From Erodium maritimum (Eukaryota; Streptophyta; Magnoliopsida; Geraniales; Geraniaceae): DNA of 64,000 nucleotides. The notes under the pieces are model-generated. The model made no database searches, was not told the DNA's origin, and saw nothing but the letters and a program-made list of their open reading frames with translations. The DNA lies in the NCBI GenBank assembly GCA_963921825.1, contig OY997594.1, positions 11,041,001 through 11,105,000 of the forward strand. The letters run 5' to 3'. This document shows, in pieces, positions 35,179 to 45,947 of this stretch; position 1 is the first letter of the stretch; each line of letters opens with the position of its first letter. A program made the position numbers and the translations under genes.

Positions 35179-37015
35179 TTTTTTGAAACGGGTAACCGGA
35201 GAATTGCATTAATACCAAAAGGTAACCAAACAATGTAGGACGTAACCGCCCAGGGTTCCAGATATATGTCCGGGCCGACCGTAGCAAGCTTAGCGCTCAT
35301 AGATCCATAACAATTGCCTACTTGATATCGTAGGCAAAAACTCAAGACATCTCCTTACCAACGTCTCAAAACAACGAGACATGAAATTAAAAATCCTAAT
35401 CAAAGCAGAAAATAATTTGTTCCAAAAATAAAGCAGATAAAGATAAATCAGATAAGAAAGTTGAGCTGTTGTTGCAGGCTGCCCGAGACCTCCCAACACT
35501 AGTTGTCCTGGGTCTGTATGTATAGTCTGGCATCGACTCCACCCATCCCTGTTAGGTCGGGTCATCCCTGCATAGGAGGCTACCATGTCTCCGCCTGCTT
35601 CTCCTGGTCCTCCTTAGTGTTGTCTGGTTGGTTGAGGTCTGGTGGGTGACTCGGATGATCCACCGACTTCTTTGTCCCCGTGAGTCTCTCATATTGCAGC
35701 TCAATCAGCGAGGAGCTAGCGATGCCTGGGAAACGGAGACGGAGACGTCTCCGAAGAGGCTGGTTCAGCTCCATCTGAACCCGCATCCATAAAAAGAGAT
35801 TGTCCCGCCAGACACAGGGTATTGGGGTCGACACCACCTGGGTACCAATGGTGGCAGCAATGAGACCACGGACTTGCGAAGTCCTGGCCCCTCCCGGGAC
35901 ATTCAGTGCTCGGACCCCAAGCTCGATATGATTGAATTCGATCTCATGTGCTTGGACATAAGGCCTGAGGGGTTCCAGGAGCACTGGGAAACCCTTGAAG
36001 ATCCAGGGCCCCCGATGCCGGATATTCTCCATTGTCGCGACGAATGGGAAATGATATCCCGTAACCTCCGGAGACAGGTACTCAACCTGAATGCCATCCA
36101 CCTTCCATTTCTGCAGCATCATTGCACAGACAACATTCTGATTGTTAGTCCGATCCCCTACAACCCGGGCTGCCAGGGAGAATTGATAGGTCCCCTTTGT
36201 GACCGCTGGGACCGCTTCCATCGGAACCACCACTTCATCGTCTTCGTCCTCCCAGTCTGGGACCGGGGAAATACGGGCCTAGCGCGCCTCCCCCTGACGA
36301 GCAATAGATCCGGAGCCACTCGACGGGCGATTGCTCGAGTCCAAAGCATGGCCAAACGGGGGACGGTACCTGGACGGCCGCCGACGACGGAGGTCGAGGA
36401 AGGGGCGGTTGCTCCTCGTGTACTCCAACCGCCTCGGACGGGATCCGGCCTGGGGGCGACTGTGGCTGTGGGACAAAATGGGCAAGGGTTCCGTTCGTCC
36501 CCCACCCGACTTGTCCTTCGGTGAGGTTAGGTTGCCGGCGGGCCGACGTTGATCAGGAGGACGGTGAGAGCGGGCGTCGATCGAGGTCGACGAGAACGTG
36601 GCCTTGGGCAGAAAACTCGCCGGAGACCGTGGGACGACAGGAGGCTGCTTCTGCTGTGGGTCGGCGGCGGGCCAGATCTGATCAGAAGTATCCATTTCCG
36701 GGCAAAATGGACGTGAAAGGGTCGGATCTGCTGGGCTAGGGGATGGGGCCGGCGAGAAACACGTCAGCTTTGACGTGGGCTCGCGGGGTGGATGCTCGAT
36801 TCCGTGGAGCAGTTCGTCGGGACCGGAGGAGAACAAGAGACGATGAAACCAAAGGGCTGGATTGACGACTGCCAACGGTGTCAGATAGCTTGGTCGGCGA
36901 ACGTGAGAGGCGTGGAAATGGGGCGGCTAAATGACCCTAGCTAGGGTAAGAAACGAACCTCTGAAAGAGGTAGCCGAGAGCGTTATTTTGGAAAACCTAC
37001 TATTCTTGTTTTTTG
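35179..37015 (-). mobile_element. Gag-only (HAL1-like) LINE derivative with a perfect 15-bp TSD
   Basis: TTAGATATAGATATT occurs at 35164-35178 and at 37016-37030. The T-run at 35177-35184 is the tail of a minus-strand insert. The 1.84-kb element holds a 5' region, one ORF1-like frame (35580-36875) and a 3' UTR; there is no endonuclease, RT or RNase H. The 3' UTR matches the end of the element at 32393-33460. The architecture resembles mammalian HAL1 ('half-L1') elements, which keep ORF1 only and depend on LINE enzymes supplied in trans. The TSD shows that this short form was itself mobilised. Confidence 0.85.
35580..36875 (-). pseudogene. LINE ORF1 (gag, DUF4283) with one in-frame stop
   Basis: A 432-codon frame interrupted only by a TAG at 36279-36281. 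The N-terminal half (codons 1-198) is rich in Pro, Ser and Arg. After the stop comes the DUF4283 region: GTYQFSLAARVVG, KWKVDGIQVEYL, MENIRHRGPWIFKG (the typical 'PW.F' block) and CVWRDNLFLWMRVQ, then ELQYERL. In plant LINE gag a zinc knuckle follows YERL directly; here it is absent and a short unrelated tail (TGTKKSVDHPS...) ends the frame. The junction is thus an internal deletion that removed the knuckle and all of ORF2. DUF4283 proteins bind the element RNA. Family call firm; coding ability doubtful because of the TAG. Confidence 0.75.
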
Positions 37016-37515
37016 TTAGATATAGATATTAATCATAATAATTCATTAATTACCTGACCATAATAAACTTTCTGAATTATTTTCTCACCTGTTTTATAAA
37101 CTATTTTAATCACATATCTAACCCGACTTTACCAAAATGCCCTGGACAGGGCACCCAATAAATTTTCCTAGCAAACAAACACGCGCCATAACTCTAACCA
37201 CAGAAACCAACCAGAGGCCAACCAGAGTTGATCAAACTTCTGGATTGGGAGAGAGTCAGCCGAGCCGAGCCAACAAAACCGGCCGAAGAAAAGCAAGAAA
37301 ATGGCCGTGATTGACTAGGTTTGCGGGGCCCACCCATCTGACCGGACTTGAATACGAATTTCAAACCGATTTAATAAGTACAGAGAAATGGCTAGAACAG
37401 ATAAAAAAGTGGGAAACAAAATAAAGGCAAGAGGCCCGTGATGGCCTAAGTATTCGCTCCCCCACGCGCCTCGCGTCACCGTCGTTTCTTCTTTCTCTCT
37501 CCTCTTTGTCTCCAC

Positions 37516-37522
37516 TATATAA
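37516..37522 (+). promoter_or_regulatory. TATA box of the acidic-protein gene
   Basis: TATATAA lies 117 bases before the ATG at 37639, followed by a CT-rich leader (CTTCTTCTCCTCCC), the usual arrangement of a plant RNA polymerase II core promoter. Confidence 0.65.
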
Positions 37523-37638
37523 TCTTCTTCTCCTCCCTCTTCTGCCTCAACCACTACCTCAACCTCCATCTTCTCTCCGTCACGATACCTACATCTCTAC
37601 ATTCCTTGTGAATTTGATTTAATTATTCGAAACATATT

Positions 37639-38175
37639 ATGGCGTCTATGGAAGATTTGAGCCGGAAGCGATCCCGAGATGACTCCGACGACCAGCAGCA
37701 AGACTCGGGAGATGTGAAGAGATTCCGGGATGATCTCCTCGGTTTTCTCGATGACTCGTATCCCGATCCTGCGAATCAGGACCTTGACTCCGTGATTAGG
37801 AGTTTGGAAGAAGAGATCTCTCAGGTTCCGGTCGTCGACCTGACGTCGGATTCCGGCGAGTCTCAGCCGCAGCTTGGGTACCTTTTGGAGGCTTCCGATG
37901 ACGAGCTCGGTCTGCCTCCCCCGTCTTCGTCTTCTGCTGCCGAAGAGGTTCCGGCCGGCGATAACGAGTTGGTCCGAGTCTCCTCCGACTCGTCGGAAAT
38001 CGGGGAGTTTTGGGGCTTCGACGATCAGTTTCCGAGTTACGACACGTTTGAGTTTGGAACCGGGGATAATTACACCGGGAAGGACGAGTACGTGGCGCTT
38101 GACGGGTTGTTTGAGTACTCGGATGTGTGTTTCGACTCGACCGAGTGGCGGCACGAAACCCTTCCGGCTCAGTAA
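37639..38175 (+). CDS. Small acidic plant-specific nuclear-type protein, 178 aa
   Basis: An intron-less, intact frame with a good start (first ATG after a TATA box and CT-rich leader). The product is strongly acidic and Ser-rich. Residues 8-12 (RKRSR) and the KRFRDDLLGFLDD block (about 28-40) give a small basic patch, possibly a nuclear signal, followed by an amphipathic acidic helix. LDSVIRSLEEEI (about 52-63), a VDLTSDSGES block and YLLEASDDELGLPP follow. The C-terminal third is aromatic and acidic (FWGFDDQFPSYDTFEFG, EYVALDGLFEYSD). Plant genomes carry a small family with the same order of blocks, as far as I recall, but I cannot give it a name or a tested function. The acidic/aromatic C-terminus resembles activation domains, which is only an inference. 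This is one of two intact host genes here and lies 0.6 kb from a retroposon. Confidence 0.85.
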   Translation: MASMEDLSRKRSRDDSDDQQQDSGDVKRFRDDLLGFLDDSYPDPANQDLDSVIRSLEEEISQVPVVDLTSDSGESQPQLGYLLEASDDELGLPPPSSSSAAEEVPAGDNELVRVSSDSSEIGEFWGFDDQFPSYDTFEFGTGDNYTGKDEYVALDGLFEYSDVCFDSTEWRHETLPAQ

Positions 38176-38605
38176 CTGTTAGATCTAGAAGTTTCTTTGA
38201 AACGTCGACGACGTTTCTGTATATTTGTTTTTTTTTAATTTGTTCATCGAAATAGTTAAAACTTAAAAGAAAATCATACAGGAGTAACAAGTTAAGTCTG
38301 GATAGTGAAAGGGGTTTTGCTTTTGCCTAATGTCTCGGATGAAAGGACAGACATAAACGTGATCAGCTATAAACAACTTGGTTCCTTGGTGCTCACTGCT
38401 CACTTATCGTCGTATATGATACTGCGGTTTACAGTTAAATGTAGTTCATGACTTATACGAACGGGTGTTTTTATACGGTATCGTCTGGTAATGGATGGAT
38501 GATAAAGAGCATCTCAGACGTCAGCATATATAATCTTACAATATAAGTACTCTGCTTTATAAAATGCCACAGTAAAAGAATATATAAAAATAATATTCAA
38601 CAAAC
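38176..38605 (+). other. 3' flank of the acidic-protein gene
   Basis: Presumed 3' UTR and terminator region: T-rich and AT-rich with a TTTGTTTTTTTTTAATTTG tract near 38223. No other gene is seen. Confidence 0.4.
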
Positions 38606-38608
38606 TTT

Positions 38609-39850
38609 TTTTTTTGAGTTAAGCGACAATTTTGTTACTTTCTTAAAGAGCTAATACATGTTTCGGGTATTCCTACTAACTCTGTTAACCAATTTATGTT
38701 TAAAACGTTTTGAAGACTACGCTTAGAAACAATACTGAAAAAACAACCAAAATCTAAGAGATTTACGAACACGGCTCAAGGTAGGATCTGAATACTGCTG
38801 GGTCACCCAAAGACGACGCTCTTCTTCAGATGTAAAACCAAACCTGTGATCATCAGTAGTGAAGGAAAAACAGGCTATACTCAGGTAGTCCTTCCATCTG
38901 TCCTTGAGGCCTGCCTGCTGACTCATGTGGCTTGACGAGACTGTTTTCCAGCCCTTGCATGCGATTGAAATAGAAGTCCCCCGTCCGCGAGGAAAACCCG
39001 TCGAGTCTGAGCCACCGTAGTGATTGAGGATGAGACCCAGCGTGTAGCTCTAGCTGTCCCTAGTCCCGGACCCCGAGGGCAAATCCAAACCAATGAAGCT
39101 GGAAGCGAGGCCCAAAGAGGAAGTCGATGCCCTGCAATTCTCGCGCCGCCTGACAGAAAACCCAAAGCAAGGTCATGAATCGGTCGAGCGGCCGGCAAAC
39201 GAAGACACTAAAGATGAGGGAGGACTTCGACGCTTGATGGAACAGCAACCCAAGGTCTACCCCCCACCGGAACCCGTCCCGAAGGGAAGAGCGAACGAGA
39301 ACCTGTCGATTCCCGAGAGAGAGAGAACACGTCTGTCGGAGGCATCAAACGACGCCTCTACAACGCAGACCGAGAAGGAGAAGAGAACGATAATGGTTCT
39401 CTGGGCCCCCAACACTGGTCTTGAACTCCCACACTGGGCCCGAAGTTTGTCCAATCTTCCTATGGCGACGTCTGGGTCCTAACGCCTGGTTCGCCTCACG
39501 ATCCTGTACGGTTTCTCCAGTATGTTCCCATGCGTTCTACGCATTTCCTTTAATCTGATTATCTGAGGACCTTGCACCGCCGTTTTGGTGACGGAGAATA
39601 CGAGGTCTGGTTGTCCTTGAATCGGCATCTCACCGGTCCCTCGGTGAAAGCCTGCCAGGTGATCGGTTTTCCTCACGAGCACGTGAGATTGGGGACGCTG
39701 GAAAGAAAAGACTCACCATTTGAGATCCTGACTCATCGCCGCTCGACACATACACACTGGCGGAGTTGTTCCTTGTCGCCTCCATGTTTCTCAAAAACCC
39801 TATCTCTATTGAGAGAAAAGAGAGGGTCTGTGTACAGCGAGTGAATGCGA
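38609..39850 (-). repeat. Decayed LINE-like repeat, minus strand
   Basis: Starts with a T-run (38607-38616) that looks like the tail of a minus-strand retroposon. Short minus-strand frames at 39060-39248 read FVCRPLDRFMTLLWVFC and REL.GIDFLFGPRF, phrases I associate with repeat-derived plant sequences rather than with a defined domain. No TSD found, and the right border is a guess. Confidence 0.35.
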
Positions 39851-39977
39851 GGAAAGTAGTACTAGTATCACAGAACTAGTCCTGCATAGTAAGAGCATGA
39901 ACAACGAAACGCCCTCGCTCTCCGCTCTGCGCGCGCCTGGTCCGACCCGTTGTGGAAGCGAAAAAACGCGGTCCGCG

Positions 39978-40091
39978 TTCCGGGCCGGCAGGCAGCCCCT
40001 GCCGTGCCCCGTCCCGGGCCGGCAGGCAGCACCTGCCGTGCCCCGTCCCGGGCCGGCAGGCAGCACCTGCCGTGCCCCGTTCCGGGCCGGC
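39978..40091. repeat. 34-bp GC-rich tandem repeat, three and a third units
   Basis: Units start at 39978, 40012, 40046 and 40080 (partial). Each contains GGCAGGCAGCACCTGCC, which folds as GGCAGG/CCTGCC with a five-base loop, and CCGGGCCGG. The copies are almost identical, so the array is recent. Confidence 0.9.
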
Positions 40092-40749
40092 ACCAAGGTC
40101 CTACCATTCCACCTACCGGGTCAAACCAGTGACTCCGATCTCGTAGCGATGATGATTTCGCCCTACTTACACCCGCTGTGTCTACCCTAGGGTATTCGTA
40201 ACTTTACCGGCTAATAACGACCCGTCCACTAGTACGTCGCAGACAAACGACCACCCAACACACGACATAGTAGGGCAACTAAAAACCGACCTCAAACATA
40301 AGCCAACACGGCCGAATAACAACAAAACGTGACCACCGGGCCAACCAAAATAAAAAACACACGCCCACAGGGCCAATCAAGTTCAACACACGCCAACAGG
40401 GCCAATCAAGTTCAAAACACGCCAACAGAGCCAACAATTTTAAAACTTTCACCCTTTCATTTTAAACCTCATTCCTTGACATCACGTAGTTACAACCCGG
40501 TCCAGGCGTCCCCGAACTACGTTGTACCGACTTGACATCAACACCGTCACATTCGACTACAGGAGCGCTCCTGAGTCGACCCGCGACAGTTTAAAAACAG
40601 TTCACGCAATCACACACAATTAGTATGCCAGCAACAAAATACTGCAACATACGCACAAAAAAAAAAACAAGACTCAAGACATGACGGGTCTACACTGACT
40701 CGACTCTCCCACCTAATTGACGGACAGTCCGAGGTGTGAAACCTCGAGC
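40092..40749 (-). other. Short internal remnant of an LTR element
   Basis: Lies on the internal side of the minus-strand PBS. Around 40325-40435 a 30-36-bp motif is repeated about three times (ACACGCC.ACAGGGCCAA(T)CAA). No gag or pol is seen, and the 3' LTR is absent. Confidence 0.4.
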
Positions 40750-40762
40750 TCTGATACCAAGC
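40750..40762 (-). other. Primer-binding site, tRNA-Met type
   Basis: The plus strand reads AGCTCTGATACCAAGC just left of the LTR; on the minus strand this is TTGGTATCAGAGCT right after the LTR end ...GGGGCGTGACA. It shows that this is the 5' LTR of a minus-strand element. Confidence 0.85.
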
Positions 40763-41036
40763 TGTCACGCCCCAATTTCAGTAAACCGAACTCGGGACGC
40801 GAACATTTAAAAACATAAAAACACTTGAAACGTGTTTTGAATAAATACTTTGAAATTACCATTTAGTTATCAAAATAATAATATTTACAATACAAAAACG
40901 TCCCAACAAGTGGACAAGGTACAATATCCGTCACTAGACTCAACAAAATAAAGACCAGACTCCACTCCAAGCTCCATGAACTTCAAGAGCTAACCTAGTC
41001 CGTCCGGTGGTCAGTACCTGTAGGAAAAGCAGCAAG

Positions 41037-41055
41037 GGGTGAGCGTTCGCTCACC
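41037..41055 (-). promoter_or_regulatory. Conserved short inverted repeat near the LTR 3' end
   Basis: GGTGAGCGTTCGCTCACC on the plus strand is a perfect inverted repeat (GGTGAGCG/CGCTCACC), about 275 bases from the LTR 3' end. Its counterparts in the other two LTRs keep GAGC..GCTC but differ in the flanking pairs. Confidence 0.55.
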
Positions 41056-41337
41056 TCCACGGATAACAGACTGACTATGGCATAATTAGTAGAAAAAGCC
41101 AGAAACACCAAAACCAAACCCAACACCGGGACTACAGTCCCCAACTCAAGTACACAACTGACCCACAACCCATTACTTTCCTCAACAGACTCAACACTCG
41201 ATAAAGTAATGTAGACCCGACACAACTATCGACGACCTCCTCCAAGGACACGACAGAAGGACAACACAACGCCAAACAAGATCACAAAGGATCGCACACC
41301 AGCTGCTCAGTAACCAATCTCAATAAGGTCAGGGATC

Positions 41338-41515
41338 GACCTATCGCAATTCCTCGACACAGAGTCGGATCAGGTTGTCGACCTTTCGCAATTCATCGAC
41401 ACTAAGTCGGATCAGGCTGTCGACCTTTCGCAATTCATCGACACTAAGTCAGATCAGGCTGTCGACCTATCGCAATTCATCGACACCAAGTCGGATCAGG
41501 TTGTCGACCTTTCGA
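41338..41515. repeat. 42-bp tandem repeat, four units
   Basis: Units start at 41338, 41380, 41422 and 41464, with a partial one at 41506. Each begins GACCT(T/A)TCGCAATTC and ends GTCGGATCAGG(T/C)TGTC. Confidence 0.9.
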
Positions 41516-41624
41516 ACTCACAACTTCAGGTAACCACAATCACAATCACATGCATCACAATCACAGGCAAGTTCAAACACACAGGCACTCAAGACACCTC
41601 AACAGTCAAGACTCGGGTTCAACA

Positions 41625-41910
41625 ACCCCACGTGCACTCCCGGCCACTCAAGACACACCAACGGTCAAGACTCGGGTTCAACAACCCCACGGCACTCATG
41701 GCCACCCCAAATCACCAACAGTAAAACATGGGCACTCACGGCCACCCAAGACACCAATTTAAATACCACGGGCTCTCATGGCCATCCAAGACACCAACAA
41801 TCAAATACGGGCTCTCATGGCCACCCAAAACACCAACAATCAAATACGGGCTCTCATGGCCATCCAAAACACCAACAATCAAATACGGGCTCTCATGGCC
41901 ACCCAAGACA
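41625..41910. repeat. 39-bp tandem repeat and related copies
   Basis: Units start at 41800, 41839 and 41878 (ATCAAATACGGGCTCTCATG), with diverged copies from about 41625. CTCATGGCCA and CCAA.ACACCAAC are the constant parts. Confidence 0.85.
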
Positions 41911-42734
41911 TAAATTAAACAGTCAACCTCCGGATATTGGTCATATGCCTCCAGTAGTTCTAATGTCGCTAAGTTCTCTGTTCCTACGACACTACTAAGT
42001 GTCACATGCTTTTTCTCAACAACGCTACATTCCCGTATCATGCTTTTCTAATATTAAAATAAACCTACTCAACCCACGACACCCTGGTGTCACATGCAAT
42101 TCTACTATTAACTTTCCCTAATCAGGGCCGAGATCCGGCTACTTTTCCCTACCTCGTATAAAACTCCAAAAGCGCTCCACTAAACCTCGATGTGCTCCCA
42201 GTCACTCGCCGAGCTTCCCTTTGCCTCGGTCCGCAGTACGATCTAAAAGAACACAAATTTAAGGCACTTTTAAACTAGTACGAATAAACCGAAAATTCAA
42301 TAAACCTAACGCCCAAACGTAACCCCGACAATGTCGATCACTCCCAAACTTCCCAATTACTCGACATTGTCGATAAAGGACCCGTAAAGGCCCGATTCGC
42401 CCGACATGGCGAATCTGCCCGGGTTTTGTATATTGCCTTCCGGGGCTCCAAAAGCCCCCGTTTTCGTTTCTACGGTCTTAGAATAGTTCAAGGAATCCAA
42501 TGCACTTGACGGAATCGAATTCCGAATTCCGATTCAATTAATTAACGTTTAAAGTTTCCAAAACCCGTTAATTACAACTTCTCCAATTTAATTCCAATTT
42601 TCGATTCGGTTAAGGATAAATGGTCCGGGGAACGTTTTAAACCTCCCGAACACTTAAACCGAGCACCTGAGTGCGTGGGCCCTACCCGGCCCATTTGGTC
42701 GTGGGCCCTAGGGTTTGAAAGGGGCTCGGCCACC

Positions 42735-42810
42735 ATGGTGGTGGCCGGCCCTAGGTCCGGCCAGCCACCTCCTATGGTGGCCGGCCCTCACCTAAGGTGG
42801 CCGGAAAACG
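42735..42810. repeat. GGCCGGCC palindrome cluster
   Basis: Repeated GGTGGCCGG / CCGGCC words on both strands (ATGGTGGTGGCCGGCCC, TATGGTGGCCGGCCC, AAGGTGGCCGG). It lies about 0.9-1.0 kb from the LTR start, the place held by other palindrome clusters in the two related LTRs. Confidence 0.65.
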
Positions 42811-43022
42811 TTCAAACAACCCTCCAAACACCTCTAAGACGTCTCCCACAAACCCCAAAATTCACTACAACCCTAACTCATCATTTATAACCCAAACCCT
42901 AACATTTGAAAAATAACAAAACGGGAATCGGTTCGGTGCTTACTCAAGAGGAGAACGAGGGGAACGAGGTTGCTCCTTGTCTTGAGACGATCCAAAGGTG
43001 AGATCTCCTCCAAACCCAATCC

Positions 43023-43141
43023 TTCTTCTTCTTCTTCTTCTTCTTCTTCTTCTTCTTCTTCTTCTTCTTCTTCTTCTTCTTCTTCTTCTTCTTCTTCTTC
43101 TTCTTCTTCTTCTTCTTCTTCTTCTTCTTCTTCTTCTTCTT
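43023..43141 (+). repeat. (TTC)n microsatellite, about 40 units
   Basis: An uninterrupted TTC run of about 119 bases inside the LTR. Poly-Ser, poly-Leu or poly-Glu frames over it are artefacts of the triplet. Confidence 0.95.
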
Positions 43142-43716
43142 TGCTCTCTAAACTCTCTTCTCTCTTCTCTCTTTCTATTTCAAACAACTATCTCTTTTTC
43201 CTTTTTTTTTCTTTTTACACGTGTGGCCGGCCACCCTTAGTCCCTTCTTAGTTCACCCCCCCCAAAACTAACACCTAACAATTAGGACAAGTGTCAAGGT
43301 GGGTCCCACACCTTTTGGAAAAGAGTAGATATTTTCCAATCAGATTCGCGAAAATCGGATGTTTCGGGCCCCGAACGGGCACTTTTTCCAAGTCATTACG
43401 AAACTTGGCAGGCCACAAGGAAACGGCTCAACTAAGATCGCTGCGACGACGGCTAACCTTTTTGGATCCAAAACGGTCTTCGAATGGACCAAAACGTCGC
43501 TCGGTTGACTTTTCCAGCGAAAAGTCAACACTTCCCAAATTGATCAGAAAGTTGCCCTGAGTCACCTAGAACTCATTTTGGTCGATAACGGAGTCAAATT
43601 AAGTCCGGTATGACCATCGGGGTCAATTTAGGTAATTTAAGTGTCTGTCTTAAAATTTTTAAATTTTTCCTGTTTTTCGCAGGTTTGACTGGCGTTGACC
43701 GGAAGTGGTTATTACA

Positions 43717-45212
43717 CTGGGTTCTGTGCACAGTCAGCTGGTGACGAAGTCGGATTTAACTCCGAGGAACTGGCACGGGATTTCCAAGACATTCTAGCGG
43801 ACAATCGGGACAACTCCGCTTTCTCCCCATACTCGCAACCGGGGTCGAGCTCAGGTAAGTGCAAACTTATTATTTATGTAACGTAATTTTTTTAATTAAT
43901 TTATTGTATTTATGCATTTTATTATTTTTTATTAATTTATTGTATTAATGCATTGTATTAATTTTTTAATTAATTTATTGTATTAGGGCAATACCGTCCC
44001 CAACAATTTCAAATGGCGCCAGGGTTTCAAGTGCCATCACAATTTGGTATGCACCCACAAGGGTTTCAGACGCCACCGTTTAGAATGAACCCACAAGGAC
44101 AAGGGTTCTCGCTGCCACCCCAATTCTACAACTACCCCGGGCACACACTACCCGACGTAGAACTCCCCTAACCATCCTCTGCCGGACCTTCCCAACGACG
44201 ACCCCGAGCCCTTGCCCGACCCCGACCCTAAGCACCAGAGCCGGATGGGCGGACATTCAGCAAGGAGGAAGACCTCCACCTCATAGACTACTGGTTGAGT
44301 ACTACAAAAGACCCCCATCAAGGGCAACTCTCAAGCCGAAAACACATTCTGGTGCGCTATTGAGAGGAAATACAACTCGAAGGCAAGTCTCCCAGATCGC
44401 GGCTGGCAAGCTATCAAGAAACGTTGGCTCAGAAGTTCTGGGCAGACAAGGAGGTTCCTCGGGTATTTGAAGTCCTCCAAGGACGAGTATGCGAGCGGCG
44501 CCAACCACGAGGAGCACATGAGACGTGCGAAGCAAATGTGGGCGGACGTAGGGGAAATGCGTGACCACCCACTAAAGTTCGACTTGGATCATTGGGTGAT
44601 GAAGCTCGACGGCGTCGAGAAGTTCACTGCCGAGGAAGGCACAATGCGTAATGTCCACCAACAACAACTACGCCAACAACGACAACGGTTGGATGAGGCT
44701 GGGGCTTACAGCTCAACCCCACCCACAAGCATAGGGGACGAGTACACACCTCTCAGTGGTGAGTCCCAACAACCAGAATGGGGAGCTTCCGACAACTACG
44801 AGGGGACTAAGGTCCCTCTCAACGACACACCCCCATCCCTTGAGCCCGCCCCAACTCCCCTACCCGAACCCGACCGCAAGGAAAGAAGGCATCGAAGGCC
44901 TCAAACAAGTCGACCCTCCTCACGGCCCAAATGTTTGCCTTCGCCGACCTGGAACGTACACGACTGAAGGTTGAACGTACAAGGGAGGAACACTATGCAG
45001 AAAGGACCCGCTCGCTACACAAGATACACGAAAAGTGGGAAGCAAGCATGACCTTGTACATGACTTTGTATAATACTGATACCTCCAGTTTCAACGAAGA
45101 ACATTTGGCAGAGCACAATGCATTGAAGAGACGAACGCGAAGAGTCTTGGATGCCCTTGAAGATGAATTTGACGATCTTCGACGACAACCACCACCACCG
45201 GATGCTTCTTGA
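43717..45212 (+). pseudogene. PIF/Harbinger ORF1-like (Myb/SANT plus NAM-associated) gene, frameshifted
   Basis: Several blocks line up with Harbinger ORF1 proteins. A Gln/Pro/Phe-rich leader (QFQMAPGFQVP, MHPQGFQTPPF) is spliced across a likely intron 43855-43986 (GTAAGT...TTAG). Then come RTFSKEEDLHLIDYWL (start of the Myb/SANT fold), CAIERKYNSKA and RGWQAIKKRW in another frame, KSSKDEYASGANHEEHMRRAKQMW, and KFDLDHWVMKLDG. The C-terminal coiled-coil block (45000-45200) contains LKVERTREEHYAERT and ends in a stop at 45210. At least three frame changes (near 44170, 44310-44360 and 44900) break it. The N-terminus meets the LTR edge at 43716, so insertion may have removed its start. No transposase gene lies beside it. 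Confidence 0.7.
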
Positions 45213-45845
45213 GCATGTACTTTTTTGTGGGTTGTATTAAAAGGGGATCAATAAGGTTAAAAGTTCATTTTTATTCGTGTTCAATTTATTTTTTATTTTT
45301 TATTCTCATTAATTATTATTTTTCATATTTGTTTATATTTAAAATAATTTAAACGGTTTCTGATAAAGAATTAAATAAAACAGCAAAATATAAATTAATA
45401 ATCCAGTCAGCACATGGCCTCACTCCAGGATCTCAGAGGGCCTCTCCATTGCAAAACACCCACTATTCTGCATTCTTAGGACCTCATTTTTGTCCAGTCA
45501 ACACAAGTTCTACACTCACAGTACCTCATCAAAGGCCTTTCTGTTGTTCATGCTCTAACGAAAGTGAAGCTCTTTCTCCGTGCTCCCAAATTCCAATTAT
45601 GTGCCCGCTTCATCTGCGGATTTCTGGAGCTCTAGTTTATCTGCTCCAAAAGACACTAGTTACTCGCCTGGTCAGTATTTCGTCTACACGCACCACTTAT
45701 CTGGGTACACGTAGTAAACCCCGGTTTGAAATAGAAGCGCGTTTCACTCACGTTATTCGGCAGCACGTGTACAGAGCGGAAAATAAAATATAAGAGATTA
45801 AATTCCCAATTATATTCTTACTTGCACTGGAGTTTTCGTGTGAGC
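45213..45845 (+). other. Upstream region of RAD23
   Basis: AT-rich to about 45400, then mixed. A G-box core CACGTG stands at 45764-45769, about 80 bases before the TATA box. I see no other gene. Confidence 0.5.
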
Positions 45846-45852
45846 TATATAA
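45846..45852 (+). promoter_or_regulatory. TATA box of RAD23
   Basis: TATATAA lies 96 bases before the ATG at 45948, giving a leader of about 60-70 bases. The CACGTG at 45764 could bind bZIP or bHLH factors; this is motif-level evidence only. Confidence 0.6.
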
Positions 45853-45947
45853 CATCAGTGACGGATCGGGAAGAAAAAGTGACTCTCTGCACAGAAATTA
45901 GAGACGAACGGCGCGGCGAAGGATCGGAGAGAAATAGGAAGGAAACG

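Larger units (their letters stand above)
40763..43716 (-). mobile_element. 2.95-kb LTR of a Ty3/gypsy-like element, minus orientation
   Basis: The plus strand runs from TGTCACGCCCC (40763) to GGTTATTACA (43716), so the sense LTR is TGTAATAACC ... GGGGCGTGACA. It shares with the solo LTR (8074-10707) the sense-start GTTGACC-rich region, the GTTGACTTTTC(G/C) palindromic stretch near 43500-43530, and the terminal hairpin. Internal arrays at 41338-41515, 41625-41910 and 43023-43141 are its own. It lies directly against the Harbinger ORF1-like remnant on the right. The rest of the element to the left is lost. Confidence 0.8.

Noticed and set aside
39868..40190. Repeated PAGPGRGTAGAACR-like protein
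   Set aside because: Translation of the 34-bp GC-rich tandem repeat; no independent evidence for a gene.
41338..41910. CRISPR-like array of evenly spaced repeats
   Set aside because: Units are contiguous tandem repeats without unique spacers, in a plant LTR; there are no cas genes and the host is eukaryotic.
42885..43251. Frames rich in poly-Glu, poly-Ser or poly-Leu over 43023-43141
   Set aside because: They are translations of a pure TTC microsatellite inside an LTR, with no other coding signal.
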